Below, in pieces: positions 1-8,627 of a stretch of 64,000 bases of DNA; position 1 is the stretch's first letter, and each line of letters begins with the position of its first letter. Location: contig NZ_JBAWKD010000002.1 in NCBI RefSeq assembly GCF_037095735.1, positions 434,001 to 498,000 on the forward strand, in the 5' to 3' direction. The position numbers were made by a program, and so were the translations under genes. The stretch is from Frigidibacter sp037095735 (lineage in GTDB: Bacteria; Pseudomonadota; Alphaproteobacteria; Rhodobacterales; Rhodobacteraceae). Under the pieces are notes generated by a model, which saw only the letters and a list, made by a program, of their open reading frames with translations, was not told where the DNA came from and made no database searches.

Positions 1-1610
1 TCGAACGGACGGACTATCTTGGCGGGACTACCGCCTATTCCGCCGCGACGACCTGGGTCCCGAACACCCGCCACGCGTCGACCGTCGGCGCGACCGACAG
101 CTTCGAGACCGCCTCGGGCTTCCTCGACCGCGCGGTGGGCAACCGCTCGTCCAAGGCCGCGCGCGACGCCTTCCTGCGCGCCGGACCCGAAGTCATCGCC
201 ACGCTCGAAGACCGCGCGGGCCTGCGGTTCCGTCCGCGCGCCTTCCACCCCGACTACCTGTCCGAAATCGAGGGCGCGACCTCCTGCGGGCGCGCGCTGG
301 AGCCGGTGCCCTTCGACGCGTCGGGCCTTGGGTCCGACCTGCACCTGATCCGCCCGCCGATCCCCGAGTTCACCATCCTTGGCGGCATGATGATCGACCG
401 CGACGACATCGCGAACCTGATGAAGATCGGCAAGGGTCTGGCGCCCACGGTCTATTCGGCGCGGCTGATCGGGCGCTACTGGCTGTCGAAGCTGCGCCAC
501 GGGCGCGGCACCCGGCTGGTGATGGGCAATGCGCTGATCGGCCAGTTCCTGGCGGCCGCGCGGCGGCTGGGCGTGACGATCCTGACCGAATGCGAGACGA
601 CGGCGCTGGCGGCGGACGCCACCGGCGTCACCGGGCTGACGCTGGTGCAGAAGGGCGTCACCCGGCATCTCGAGGTGCTGGGCGGCGTCGTGCTGGCGAC
701 CGGCGGCTTCGCCCGCCATCCCGAGCTGCGCGGCCGGATGCTGCCCGCGCCGGTGCCCGACTTCAGCCCCTCGGCCCCCGGCCACACCGGGCGGCTGCAC
801 GACCTCGCCCTGACGCTCGGCGCCCGCCACGGCAGCCTTGCGGCGCAGCCCTGCTTCTGGGCCCCCTGCTCGCACCGCCGCCGCGCGGATGGCAGCATGG
901 CGGTGTTCCCGCATTTCGTCTTCGACCGCTCGAAGCCCGGCATCCTCTCGGTCGGGCGCGACGGGCGGCGCTTCGTCAACGAGTCGACCTCGTATCACCT
1001 CTTCGGCGCCGCCCAGTTCGCCGCCGACCGCGACGGCTCGCACGTGCCGGCCTTCCTGATCGCCGACGCGACGGCGCTGGCGAAATACGGGATGGGGATG
1101 ATCCGCCCCGGCGGGCAGGACCCGAAGCCCTTCCTTGCCGACGGCTACCTGACGCAGGGCGCCACGCTGGAAGAGCTGGCCGGCAAGCTCGGCATCGACG
1201 CCGCGGGCCTCGCGGACACCGTCGCGCGGATGAACCGCTTCGCCGAAACCGGCATCGACGAGGACTTCGCCCGCGGCACCACCACCTACGAGCGCGCGAA
1301 CGGCGATCCCGCCCATGGGCCGAACCCGACGCTGGGCCGGCTCGACACCGCGCCCTATTACGCGGTCCGGCTCTGGCCCGGCGACATCGGCTCGGCCGAG
1401 GGGCTGGTCGGCAACGAGGCGGCGGAACTGCTGCGCGACGACGGCTCGGTCATCGGCGGGCTCTATGCCTGCGGCAACGATCTGGCCTCGATCATGGGCG
1501 GGGTCTATCCGGGCCCCGGCATCACCGTCGGGCCAGCCATCGTCTTCGGCGCGATCGCGGCCCGCGGCGCGGCGGCGCGGGCCGCCGACCGCGCGAGGGC
1601 CGCGGCATGA
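1..1610 (+). CDS. FAD-dependent oxidoreductase of the KstD/fumarate reductase family (5' end outside window)
   Basis: The reading frame is open from the left edge, with the first full codon at position 3. It begins inside the FAD-binding region with a GGTTAYSAATTWVPN-like segment, which in this family directly follows the N-terminal dinucleotide-binding motif. About 535 residues are present and perhaps 30-50 are missing. The C-terminus has YYAVRL, GGLYACGND and YPGPGITVGPA, matching the FAD-contact and substrate-side motifs of 3-ketosteroid delta-1-dehydrogenases. Such enzymes desaturate a ring next to a ketone. A paralogue lies at 10137-11876. The next gene overlaps by four bases (ATGA), so they are co-translated. 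Family assignment is firm; the substrate is unknown. Confidence 0.85.
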   Translation, partial: ERTDYLGGTTAYSAATTWVPNTRHASTVGATDSFETASGFLDRAVGNRSSKAARDAFLRAGPEVIATLEDRAGLRFRPRAFHPDYLSEIEGATSCGRALEPVPFDASGLGSDLHLIRPPIPEFTILGGMMIDRDDIANLMKIGKGLAPTVYSARLIGRYWLSKLRHGRGTRLVMGNALIGQFLAAARRLGVTILTECETTALAADATGVTGLTLVQKGVTRHLEVLGGVVLATGGFARHPELRGRMLPAPVPDFSPSAPGHTGRLHDLALTLGARHGSLAAQPCFWAPCSHRRRADGSMAVFPHFVFDRSKPGILSVGRDGRRFVNESTSYHLFGAAQFAADRDGSHVPAFLIADATALAKYGMGMIRPGGQDPKPFLADGYLTQGATLEELAGKLGIDAAGLADTVARMNRFAETGIDEDFARGTTTYERANGDPAHGPNPTLGRLDTAPYYAVRLWPGDIGSAEGLVGNEAAELLRDDGSVIGGLYACGNDLASIMGGVYPGPGITVGPAIVFGAIAARGAAARAADRARAAA

Positions 1611-2494
1611 GCCCGGTTCTCGTCACCGGCGGCATGGGCTTCGTCGGGCAGCGGGTGCTGCGCGCCCTTGCGGCGCAGGGACTCGCGGCGCGTGTCCTCG
1701 ATCTTGCCCCCGACCCCGCGCGCCTGCCCCCGGGCACCGACGTGGTCGCGGGCGACATCGCCGATCCCGCCGCCACCGCCGCCGCGGCCGAGGGCTGCCG
1801 GGGGATCATCCACCTCGCCGGGCTGATGACCGTCGATTGCGCGGCCGATCCGATGCGCGCGGTGCGCGTCAACGTGCAGGGGTCGGTCGCGGTGTTCGAG
1901 GCCGCGCGGCGCGCAGGCCTGCCCGTTGCATGGCTTTCCACGGCCGGGGTCTTCGGGCCCGCCGATGCCGTCCACCCTGCCCCCGCGACGGTCTACGGCG
2001 CGACCAAGCTCGCCGTCGAGGGGATCGCCCGCGCCTATGCGAGCGACCATGGCATGCCCAGCCTCGGGCTGCGGCCCTACATCGTCTACGGTCCCGGCAT
2101 CTCGTCGGGCATCGCCGCCGGGCCCTCGATCGCGATCGACGCCGCGGTGCGCCGCGTGCCCGCGACGATCCGCTTCTCGGGCCGGGTCGGCTTCGTCCAT
2201 GTCGACGACGTGGCGCGGCTGCTGGTGGCGGGCGTCATCCGCCCGCGTCCCGGCGCCACGATGCTGACCCTTGCCGGGGACACGGTCGAGATGACCGCCT
2301 TCACCGCGGAACTCGCCCGCCAGTCCGGCTGGGACGGCGTCAGCATCGAGGGGCCGGCGCTGAAGATCCCCGCCGATCTGTCCAACGATCCGGTGCCCCC
2401 AGAACTGGGCCCCCACCCGGTCACCACCGTCGCACGGGGCATATCCGACAGCCTGTCCGAACTGCGGGCCCTGCGACCGCTCGCCGAGCAATAG
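1607..2494 (+). CDS. NAD-dependent epimerase/dehydratase (extended SDR)
   Basis: A 295-residue extended short-chain dehydrogenase. The N-terminus carries the Rossmann motif TGGMGFVG (about residues 7-14), and YGATK near residue 130 supplies the catalytic Tyr-x-x-x-Lys. GFVHVDDVAR near residue 190 is typical of the family's C-terminal half. The ATG overlaps the stop of the upstream flavoprotein as ATGA, which fixes the start and indicates translational coupling. These enzymes oxidise or epimerise alcohols using NAD(P). Next to two ring-desaturase-type flavoproteins, a role as a hydroxy/keto-ring dehydrogenase is plausible but is inference. No truncation is visible. Confidence 0.85.
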   Translation: MSPVLVTGGMGFVGQRVLRALAAQGLAARVLDLAPDPARLPPGTDVVAGDIADPAATAAAAEGCRGIIHLAGLMTVDCAADPMRAVRVNVQGSVAVFEAARRAGLPVAWLSTAGVFGPADAVHPAPATVYGATKLAVEGIARAYASDHGMPSLGLRPYIVYGPGISSGIAAGPSIAIDAAVRRVPATIRFSGRVGFVHVDDVARLLVAGVIRPRPGATMLTLAGDTVEMTAFTAELARQSGWDGVSIEGPALKIPADLSNDPVPPELGPHPVTTVARGISDSLSELRALRPLAEQ

Positions 2495-2573
2495 TCCAAC
2501 GATGCGCCCGCAAGATCCATTTCCTGCACCCGGCCCGAATGATTTGCTGCCGGGCACCGAAACGAGGCCCCCG

Positions 2574-3389
2574 ATGAACGCCCTACCGCAGATCGACGGC
2601 GAGACCCTGCTCTACCCGATCGCCGGCCATCCGATCGGCCAGGTGAAATCGCCCACGCATCTATCGGCGCTGATGGCGCGCGACGCGATCAACGCGCTGG
2701 TGATCCCGGCGCATGTCCTGCCCGGCGATCTCGGCCCCTGGCTCGAAAGCCTCGAACGCTGGCAGAACGTGCCCGGCGTCGTGCTGACCGTGCCGCACAA
2801 GGCCGCGGGGCTGGCGTTCTGCTCGCGGGTGTCGAAGCGGGCGCGGGCGGCCAGTGCCGTCAACATCCTGGTGCGTGATCCCCGCGGCGGCTGGACGGGC
2901 GATGCGACCGACGGCGCGGGCCATCTCGACGGCATCGCCGCGCACGGGTTCGACGTGGCGGGCCGGCGCGCGCTGCTGGTCGGCACCGGCGGCGCCGGGG
3001 CCGCCATCGCCTACGAGATCCTCGCCCGCGGCGCCGCCACGCTGGCGCTGCATGACATCGACGCGGCCCGCCGCGACGCGCTGATCACCCGGCTTGCGCC
3101 CGAGTTCCCGGGCCGGCTGCAGGTCGGATCGGCCGACCCGACCGGCTTCGACCTCGTGGCCAATGCGACGCCGCTCGGCATGCGCGAGGGCGATCCGCTG
3201 CCGGTCCAGACCGACCGCCTGACGCCCGCACAGTTCGTCTCGGACGTGGTGACGAAACCCGCGGTGCCGGCGCTGATCGCCGCCGCCCGCGCCAAGGGCT
3301 GCGCCACCATGGCCGGGACCGAGATGTTCGAGGCCCAGGCCCAGCTTCTGGCCGACATCCTGACCGGGAGGCGAGGGATCGAGGCCTGA
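2574..3389 (+). CDS. Shikimate dehydrogenase-like NAD(P) oxidoreductase
   Basis: A 271-residue protein of the AroE fold. It has an N-terminal substrate domain with LTVPHKA (the family's catalytic Lys) and SAVNIL, an Asp in ATDGAGHL, a nucleotide-binding GTGGAG near residue 140 and NATPLGM in the C-terminal domain. The first Ser of the usual S-x-S substrate motif is replaced (VKSPTH). This suggests it is not the housekeeping AroE but a paralogue acting on another hydroaromatic acid. The ATG at 2574 is preceded by AACGAGG; the in-frame upstream ATG at 2502 has no good ribosome site. It sits between the oxidoreductase pair and the importer genes. Confidence 0.8.
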   Translation: MNALPQIDGETLLYPIAGHPIGQVKSPTHLSALMARDAINALVIPAHVLPGDLGPWLESLERWQNVPGVVLTVPHKAAGLAFCSRVSKRARAASAVNILVRDPRGGWTGDATDGAGHLDGIAAHGFDVAGRRALLVGTGGAGAAIAYEILARGAATLALHDIDAARRDALITRLAPEFPGRLQVGSADPTGFDLVANATPLGMREGDPLPVQTDRLTPAQFVSDVVTKPAVPALIAAARAKGCATMAGTEMFEAQAQLLADILTGRRGIEA

Positions 3390-3395
3390 CGACAC

Positions 3396-3422
3396 GCCGC
3401 CCCCGGCAGCGCGGGGGGCGGC
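3396..3422 (+). terminator. GC-rich stem-loop after the AroE-like gene
   Basis: GCCGCCCC pairs with GGGGCGGC across a short loop, seven bases after the stop codon. There is no T-run, so it may be an attenuating or RNA-stabilising hairpin rather than a full terminator. It separates the oxidoreductase genes from the importer genes. Confidence 0.35.
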
Positions 3423-3458
3423 ACCCAGAGGACATCGTGTGATTTCAGGGAGGAAACC

Positions 3459-4580
3459 ATGCTCAAACACCTGCTCGGCGCCTCGGCGCTGGCGCTTGCC
3501 CTCGCCTCGCCGGCGCTGGCCGATCTCAAGGTCGGCTCGATCTCCGAGCTGTCCGGCGCCGGCGCCGCGGCCGGCACCAACTGGCACGACGGCCTCGTGA
3601 TGGCCTTCGACGAGATCAACGCCGATGGCGGCATCCTTGGCGAGAAGGTCGAGGTGCTCAGCTACGACAGCCAGACCGACCCGCAGGTCAGCCGCGCGCT
3701 GGTGCAGAAGGCCATCGACGAGGGCGCCTATGCGCTGATGGGCACGGTCTATTCCGGCTCGACCATCGTGAACATGCTGGTCAGCCAGCAGGCGGGCATC
3801 CCGCAGATCACCGGCTCGGAAAGCCCGAAGATCACCGCGATGGGCAACCCCTACATCTTCCGCACCGCCTTCGGCGCGCAGAAGGGCATCCCGAAGCTTG
3901 TGGGCTACCTGAAGGAACAGGGCATCACCAAGATGGCGGTGGCCTATGCCAACACCGAATTCGGCAAGGGCGGCCACGACGCCTTCATGGCCGAAGCGAA
4001 GACCGCCGGGATCGAGGTGGTGGCCGAGGTCCCCTCGGAACAGGCGCAGACCGATTTCGCCGCCGATGTCGTCAAGCTGAAGGGCACCGGCGCGCAGGCG
4101 ATCTTCGTCTACTACACCGAAGAGGAAAGCGCCCGCTTCCTGCGCGAGGCGCAGAAGCAGTCGATCGGCATCCCGCTTTACGGCGACACCACGCTGATCG
4201 GGCAGAAGGTCATCGACCTTGCCGGCGGCGCGGCCGAGGGGGTGATGGGCCATGTCGGCCTGACCTCGGACGCCGACGTGCCGCTGGTCAAGGAGATGGT
4301 CGACAAGTTCAAGGCCAAGTTCAACTACACCCCCGACCACAACGCTATCAAAGGCTATCTCGGGGCCTACGCGCTGAAATACGCGACCGAGATCGCCGGC
4401 GAGGCCGACAGCGAGAAGGTGGCCGAGACGATGCACGGCCTGACGCTGAAGGCCTCGGAATATCCGGGCGTGCTGATGGACATGAGCTGGGACGACACCG
4501 GCGAGGTCAGCCGCGCGAGCTTCCTCGTGAAGGTCGAGAACGGCCACCAGACGGTGATCAAGCAGCTGCCCGCGAACTGA
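3459..4580 (+). CDS. ABC transporter substrate-binding protein, branched-chain amino acid/aromatic type
   Basis: A 373-residue periplasmic binding protein (Peripla_BP_6 type). The N-terminus MLKHLLGASALALALASPALA is a clear signal peptide cut after ALA, followed by the typical KVGSISELSG opening. The gene has GGAGG just upstream of the ATG. It heads a complete five-gene importer with two permeases and two ATPases. Although such systems are often named Liv, relatives import aromatic and alicyclic carboxylates. The flanking ring-oxidation genes make that more likely here, but the ligand cannot be read from the sequence. Confidence 0.9.
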   Translation: MLKHLLGASALALALASPALADLKVGSISELSGAGAAAGTNWHDGLVMAFDEINADGGILGEKVEVLSYDSQTDPQVSRALVQKAIDEGAYALMGTVYSGSTIVNMLVSQQAGIPQITGSESPKITAMGNPYIFRTAFGAQKGIPKLVGYLKEQGITKMAVAYANTEFGKGGHDAFMAEAKTAGIEVVAEVPSEQAQTDFAADVVKLKGTGAQAIFVYYTEEESARFLREAQKQSIGIPLYGDTTLIGQKVIDLAGGAAEGVMGHVGLTSDADVPLVKEMVDKFKAKFNYTPDHNAIKGYLGAYALKYATEIAGEADSEKVAETMHGLTLKASEYPGVLMDMSWDDTGEVSRASFLVKVENGHQTVIKQLPAN

Positions 4581-4589
4581 CCGCCCCCG

Positions 4590-4644
4590 CCGGGGCGCGC
4601 ACGCACGCGGCGTCGGCTGACGCAAGCCTGCGCGCGCGCCCCGG
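4590..4644 (+). other. Intercistronic stem-loop between binding protein and permease genes
   Basis: CCGGGGCGCGC at 4590-4600 is the exact reverse complement of 4634-4644. A small inner hairpin (CGTC/GACG) lies in the 33-base loop. Structures like this after a binding-protein gene commonly protect the 5' message and lower downstream expression. The function here is inferred. Confidence 0.5.
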
Positions 4645-4679
4645 CTTCCCTCCGACCATCTGCGCCGGGAGGCTTGGCC

Positions 4680-5555
4680 ATGGCCGAATTCCTTCAGATC
4701 CTGATTTCCGGCCTTGCCGCCGGCTCCATCTACGCGCTCGCCGCCGTGGGCTTCACCCTGCTGTGGCAGGCCTCGCAGACCATCAACTTCGCGCAGGGCG
4801 AATTCGTGATGCTGCCCGCCTTCTTCGTGCTGATCGGCATCGGCTTCGGCCTGCCGCTGTGGCTGGCGGTGCTGGCCGCGCTGGTGGTGTCGCTGCTCGT
4901 GCTGGGCGTCTTCTTCAAGAAGCTGCTGGTCGAGCCGATGCTGCCGCATGGCACGCTGCCGCTGGTCATCGCCACCATCGCGCTGGGCCTTCTGATGAAG
5001 GAGAGCGTGAAGGAATTCTACTCGGCCACCGCCCAGCCCTTTCCCTCGATCTTCCCCGAGGGCACGATCAGCCTGTTCGGCGCGGTCGTGTCCTGGACCG
5101 ACGTCGGCAACCTGGTGACGGCGATGGTCGCGATCGGCGCGCTGCAGCTGTTCCTCGACCGCACCCGCACCGGGCGCTGCATGCAGGCGACCGCGCAGAA
5201 CCCGGCCGTGGCCGAGATCCTGGGCGTGAACATCAAGCGCATGGTGCTGTACACCTTCCTGATCAATGCCGGGCTGTCCTGCATCGCCTCGGTGCTGATC
5301 TCGCCGGTCTATCTCGCCAAGTTCTCGAACGGCGAGACCATCGGCCTTGTCGCCTTCATCGCGGCCATCGTCGGCGGCTTCAACCAGATCCGCGGCGCGC
5401 TGGTGGGCGGGCTGCTGATCGGGGTCATCGACAACCTCTCGGCCGTCTACGTCTCGGCGCAGTATCGCGCGGCGGTGCCGCTGGTGCTGCTGATCGTCAT
5501 CATCCTCGTGCGCCCGCAGGGGCTTCTGGGCACCTCGGAAGGGAGAACGGTATGA
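4680..5555 (+). CDS. Branched-chain amino acid-type ABC transporter permease (LivH family)
   Basis: A 291-residue inner-membrane permease with about eight hydrophobic segments. It has the LivH signature near the N-terminus (LAAGSIYALAAVGFTLLW, then NFAQGEF) and VGGFNQIRGALVGG in the C-terminal half. The ATG at 4680 follows GGGAGG with a good spacing, so it is preferred over the in-frame TTG six bases upstream. The stop overlaps the next permease gene (ATGA). It forms the membrane pore together with the LivM-type protein. Confidence 0.9.
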   Translation: MAEFLQILISGLAAGSIYALAAVGFTLLWQASQTINFAQGEFVMLPAFFVLIGIGFGLPLWLAVLAALVVSLLVLGVFFKKLLVEPMLPHGTLPLVIATIALGLLMKESVKEFYSATAQPFPSIFPEGTISLFGAVVSWTDVGNLVTAMVAIGALQLFLDRTRTGRCMQATAQNPAVAEILGVNIKRMVLYTFLINAGLSCIASVLISPVYLAKFSNGETIGLVAFIAAIVGGFNQIRGALVGGLLIGVIDNLSAVYVSAQYRAAVPLVLLIVIILVRPQGLLGTSEGRTV

Positions 5556-6526
5556 GACGCCTCGCACCGCTGCTGATCCTCGCGGGCATCGCCGCGCTGG
5601 TGCTCGCGCCGCTCGGTCAGGGCAACTACATCACCTACACGCTCTGCTCGTGGCTGATCTTCTCGATCGCGGCGATGGGGCTGAACCTGACGCTGGGCTA
5701 CGCCGGGCAGGTCAGCCTCGCGCAGGCAAGCTTCATGGGGATCGGCGCCTATGCCACGGCGCTGCTGACCATGGCGGGGGTGCACTGGCTGCTGGCCGCA
5801 CCGCTGGCGATGCTGCTGTGCTTCGTCATCGGCCTTGCGCTGGGCTATCCGGCGCTGCGCGTCCAGCACCATTTCCTGGCCTTCGTCACGCTGGCCTTCA
5901 ACACGCTCGTCTTCCTCGTGCTGCGCAACGAGGAATGGCTGACCGGCGGCTCGCTCGGCCTCGTCGGCATCCCGCGGCCGGACTTCTGGCTGGTCTCGAC
6001 GATGAAGCAGCTGCCCTTCTACTACTTCACGCTCGTCTGCTTCCTGGCCTCGGCCGGGGCGATGTACTGGATCGTCCGCTCGCCCTGGGGCCGGGCCTTC
6101 CGCGCCCTGCGCGAAAACCCGGTGCGCGCGGAATCGCTGGGCCTGAAGATCCGCCGCCAGACGCTTCTCGCCTTCGCCATCGGCTCGGCCTTCGGCGGCG
6201 GCGCCGGCGCGATCGTGGCGCCGCTGGTGCAGTTCATCGAGCCGGGCAGCTTCGCCCTGGTCCACAGCTTCAAGATCCTGCTGATGGTGATCGTCGGCGG
6301 CTCGGGCTACTTCCTCGGGCCGGTGCTGGGCGCCGCGGTGGTGGTGCTGCTGCCCGAGCTGCTGCGCGGCTTCCAGGACTATTATCTCATCCTCTACGCC
6401 TCTTTCGTGATCGTGCTGATGATCTATTCGCCCACCGGCCTGATCGGCCTTGGCGCGAAGCTGGCGGCGAAGTTCAAGCCCGCGCGCGAAGAGCGCCGCG
6501 ACCTGCAGCAGGGGGCGCAGCTGTGA
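5552..6526 (+). CDS. Branched-chain amino acid-type ABC transporter permease (LivM family)
   Basis: A 324-residue inner-membrane permease. It has the LivM hallmarks GLNLTLGYAGQVSLAQA near residue 60, RALRENPVRAESLG (the cytoplasmic coupling loop that contacts the ATPases) and a C-terminal run ending in SPTGLIGL. The start overlaps the upstream stop (ATGA) and the end overlaps the next GTG start by four bases, so all subunits are translationally coupled. It pairs with the LivH-type permease. Confidence 0.9.
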   Translation: MRRLAPLLILAGIAALVLAPLGQGNYITYTLCSWLIFSIAAMGLNLTLGYAGQVSLAQASFMGIGAYATALLTMAGVHWLLAAPLAMLLCFVIGLALGYPALRVQHHFLAFVTLAFNTLVFLVLRNEEWLTGGSLGLVGIPRPDFWLVSTMKQLPFYYFTLVCFLASAGAMYWIVRSPWGRAFRALRENPVRAESLGLKIRRQTLLAFAIGSAFGGGAGAIVAPLVQFIEPGSFALVHSFKILLMVIVGGSGYFLGPVLGAAVVVLLPELLRGFQDYYLILYASFVIVLMIYSPTGLIGLGAKLAAKFKPAREERRDLQQGAQL

Positions 6527-7269
6527 GCGACACCATCCTTTCCGTCCGCAACGTCTCCAAACGCTTCGGCGGCATCCGCGCCGTCGAGGACGTGAGCTTC
6601 GAGGTCAGGAAGGGCGAGATCCTCGGCCTGATCGGGCCCAACGGGTCGGGCAAGTCGACGCTGTTCAACTGCATCCTCGGCCAGCTGAAGCCCAGCGGCG
6701 GGCATGTGACGATCAACGGCGTCGCGACCGACGGCGTGCGCCCCGCCGACCTCAGCCTGATGGGCGTCGGGCGCACCTTCCAGCAGCTGTCGGTCTTTCC
6801 GAAGATGACCGTGCTCGACAACGTCATCCTTGCCGGACAGGAACATCACGGCACGATGCTGAGCCGCCTCTTCTCGCGTCCCGACATGGGCCTGACCGAA
6901 GAGGCCGAGCGGCTGATCGCCTTCTTCCGCCTGACGCCCTACCGCGACACGCCGGCGGGCTCGCTCTCCTACGGGCAGCAGAAGCTGGTGGATGCCGCGA
7001 TGGCCTTCATGGCCGGGCCCGAGATCGTGCTGCTGGACGAACCCGCGGGCGGCGTCAACCTGACGATGCTGGCGCATCTGAAAGAACGGCTCGTGGCCTA
7101 CAACCGCGAGCATGGCACCACCTTCGTGGTGATCGAGCACAACATGGAATTCGTCATGTCGCTTTGCACGCGGATCATCGTGCTGGCGCAGGGCGCCGTG
7201 ATCGCCGAGGGAACGCCGGACGAGATCCGCGCCAATCCCGAGGTGATCGAAGCCTATCTGGGGGGCTGA
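6523..7269 (+). CDS. ABC transporter ATP-binding protein (LivG family)
   Basis: A 248-residue ATPase with Walker A GPNGSGKST near residue 38, the signature LSYGQQK near residue 150, Walker B VLLDEPAGG and a switch His in VIEHNME. The GTG start at 6523 overlaps the upstream TGA and has a GGGGG-type ribosome site. The long insert after the first strand, GRTFQQLSVFPKMT, is typical of LivG rather than LivF. It powers the importer with the LivF-type partner that follows one base later. Confidence 0.9.
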   Translation: MSDTILSVRNVSKRFGGIRAVEDVSFEVRKGEILGLIGPNGSGKSTLFNCILGQLKPSGGHVTINGVATDGVRPADLSLMGVGRTFQQLSVFPKMTVLDNVILAGQEHHGTMLSRLFSRPDMGLTEEAERLIAFFRLTPYRDTPAGSLSYGQQKLVDAAMAFMAGPEIVLLDEPAGGVNLTMLAHLKERLVAYNREHGTTFVVIEHNMEFVMSLCTRIIVLAQGAVIAEGTPDEIRANPEVIEAYLGG

Positions 7270-7270
7270 G

Positions 7271-7990
7271 ATGCTGGAGATGAAGAGCCTTGTGGGCGGC
7301 TATGGCCGGGTCACGATCCTGAACGGCACCAGCTTCGCGGTGCCCCGGGCCTCGATCACCACCGTGATCGGGCCGAACGGCGCCGGCAAGTCGACGGTGT
7401 TCAAGGCGATCTTCGGGCTGCTGTCGATCGAGTCGGGGCAGATCCTGCTGGACGGGCAGGACGTCACCCGCGCGAGCCCCGCGCAGATGATCGCACATGG
7501 GGTGACCTATGTGCCGCAGGGGCGCAACGTGGTGCCGCAGCTCTCGGTGCTGCACAACCTGGAACTGGGCGGGATCACCGCCCGGGACCAGCGCCGGGTC
7601 AGGGCACGGATCGAGCAGGTGATGGACCAGTTCCCGATGCTGCGCCAGCGCAAGGACCAGAAGGCGATCGAACTGTCGGGCGGCCAGCAGAAGCAGCTCG
7701 AGATCGCGCGGGCGCTGTTGCTGGACCCGAAGCTGATCCTGATCGACGAACCCTCGATCGGGCTGTCGCCGAACCTGGTGCAGGAAGTGTTCCAGACCCT
7801 GATCCGCCTGCGCGATCAGGGGGTGACGGTGCTGATGGTCGAGCAGAATGCCAAGGCGGCGCTGGCGATGTCGGACTACGGGCTGGTGCTGGAGCTTGGC
7901 CAGACCCGGATGTTCGACCGCGCGGCGACCTTGCTGGCCGATCCGCGGGTGGGGCAGCTGTTCCTCGGCGGGCATGTCGAGGCGGCCTAG
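7271..7990 (+). CDS. ABC transporter ATP-binding protein (LivF family)
   Basis: A 239-residue ATPase. It has Walker A GPNGAGKST near residue 35, the LivF-specific GVTYVPQGRNVVPQL, the signature LSGGQQKQLEIARALL, Walker B LILIDEPSIGLSP and a final MVEQNA segment. The ATG lies one base after the stop of the LivG-type gene. This completes the importer of binding protein, two permeases and two ATPases. Nothing is truncated. Confidence 0.9.
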   Translation: MLEMKSLVGGYGRVTILNGTSFAVPRASITTVIGPNGAGKSTVFKAIFGLLSIESGQILLDGQDVTRASPAQMIAHGVTYVPQGRNVVPQLSVLHNLELGGITARDQRRVRARIEQVMDQFPMLRQRKDQKAIELSGGQQKQLEIARALLLDPKLILIDEPSIGLSPNLVQEVFQTLIRLRDQGVTVLMVEQNAKAALAMSDYGLVLELGQTRMFDRAATLLADPRVGQLFLGGHVEAA

Positions 7991-8627
7991 CCGCGCGCCA
8001 CGTCCCGTAGGCGACACCCTCGCCGGCAGGCGGCAGCACGCAGCCCTTTGCGCGCGCGGCCGTACCGGCGGGGCGATCGCCGAATGTCGGGCCCGGGGGA
8101 TTCGGTCCCCGGTCCGGCCGTGGCCGCCACGACGGTGATCCTCAGCCCGAAGAGGTTCCGGCCCATCGCGTGACCAAGCCCCCGGCGAGCCGGGACGACC
8201 CGCACCTTGGCCATGGTGGCCCGCGCCGCGATCGGTCGCAGGCTTCGGTCGCACCAACACGGTGCGCCCTTGGCAGAGGATGGCGACGGCCAGCATCGAC
8301 CAGCGCGGCGGGCCATTCGGCGCATGCTGAAACGCCAAGCCTTGCGCACCCACGGCCCTGCGCTGCGGCCCGAACTGCTCCAGCCGTCGAGCAACGCCCG
8401 CCGCTTTCGCAGCGTGCGCAAGGCGGCGACCGGCGCCGGCCGCACCGCCGCCTGATCCTGGCGTCTCAGCATCACCGCGTCCGCGACGTCGGCCCGACGG
8501 GCAAGATCGGCCGGTCGGGCCTTGGCACCGGTAACGAAATCCCGCAGCTGCCGCCCACCTGCACGGCAGGACTACGAACCCTGCACGGCCCCCTGTCGAA
8601 CGCGCAGCCGCCCCGGGGTCCGCGCGC
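7991..8627 (+). other. 637-bp interval with no recognisable gene
   Basis: The interval lies between the importer ATPase gene and a convergent SDR gene. Several frames stay open because of the GC content, but none has a credible ribosome site, a family motif or a plausible protein composition. There is no terminal inverted repeat or transposase motif that I can identify. It could be a decayed gene or insertion remnant, or simply spacer. Confidence 0.5.

Noticed and set aside
2661..5567. A very long open frame on the reverse strand across the AroE-like and importer genes
   Set aside because: The translation is His/Asp/Arg/Gly-rich with no motifs, as expected for the antisense of high-GC coding sequence. 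The forward genes are certain.
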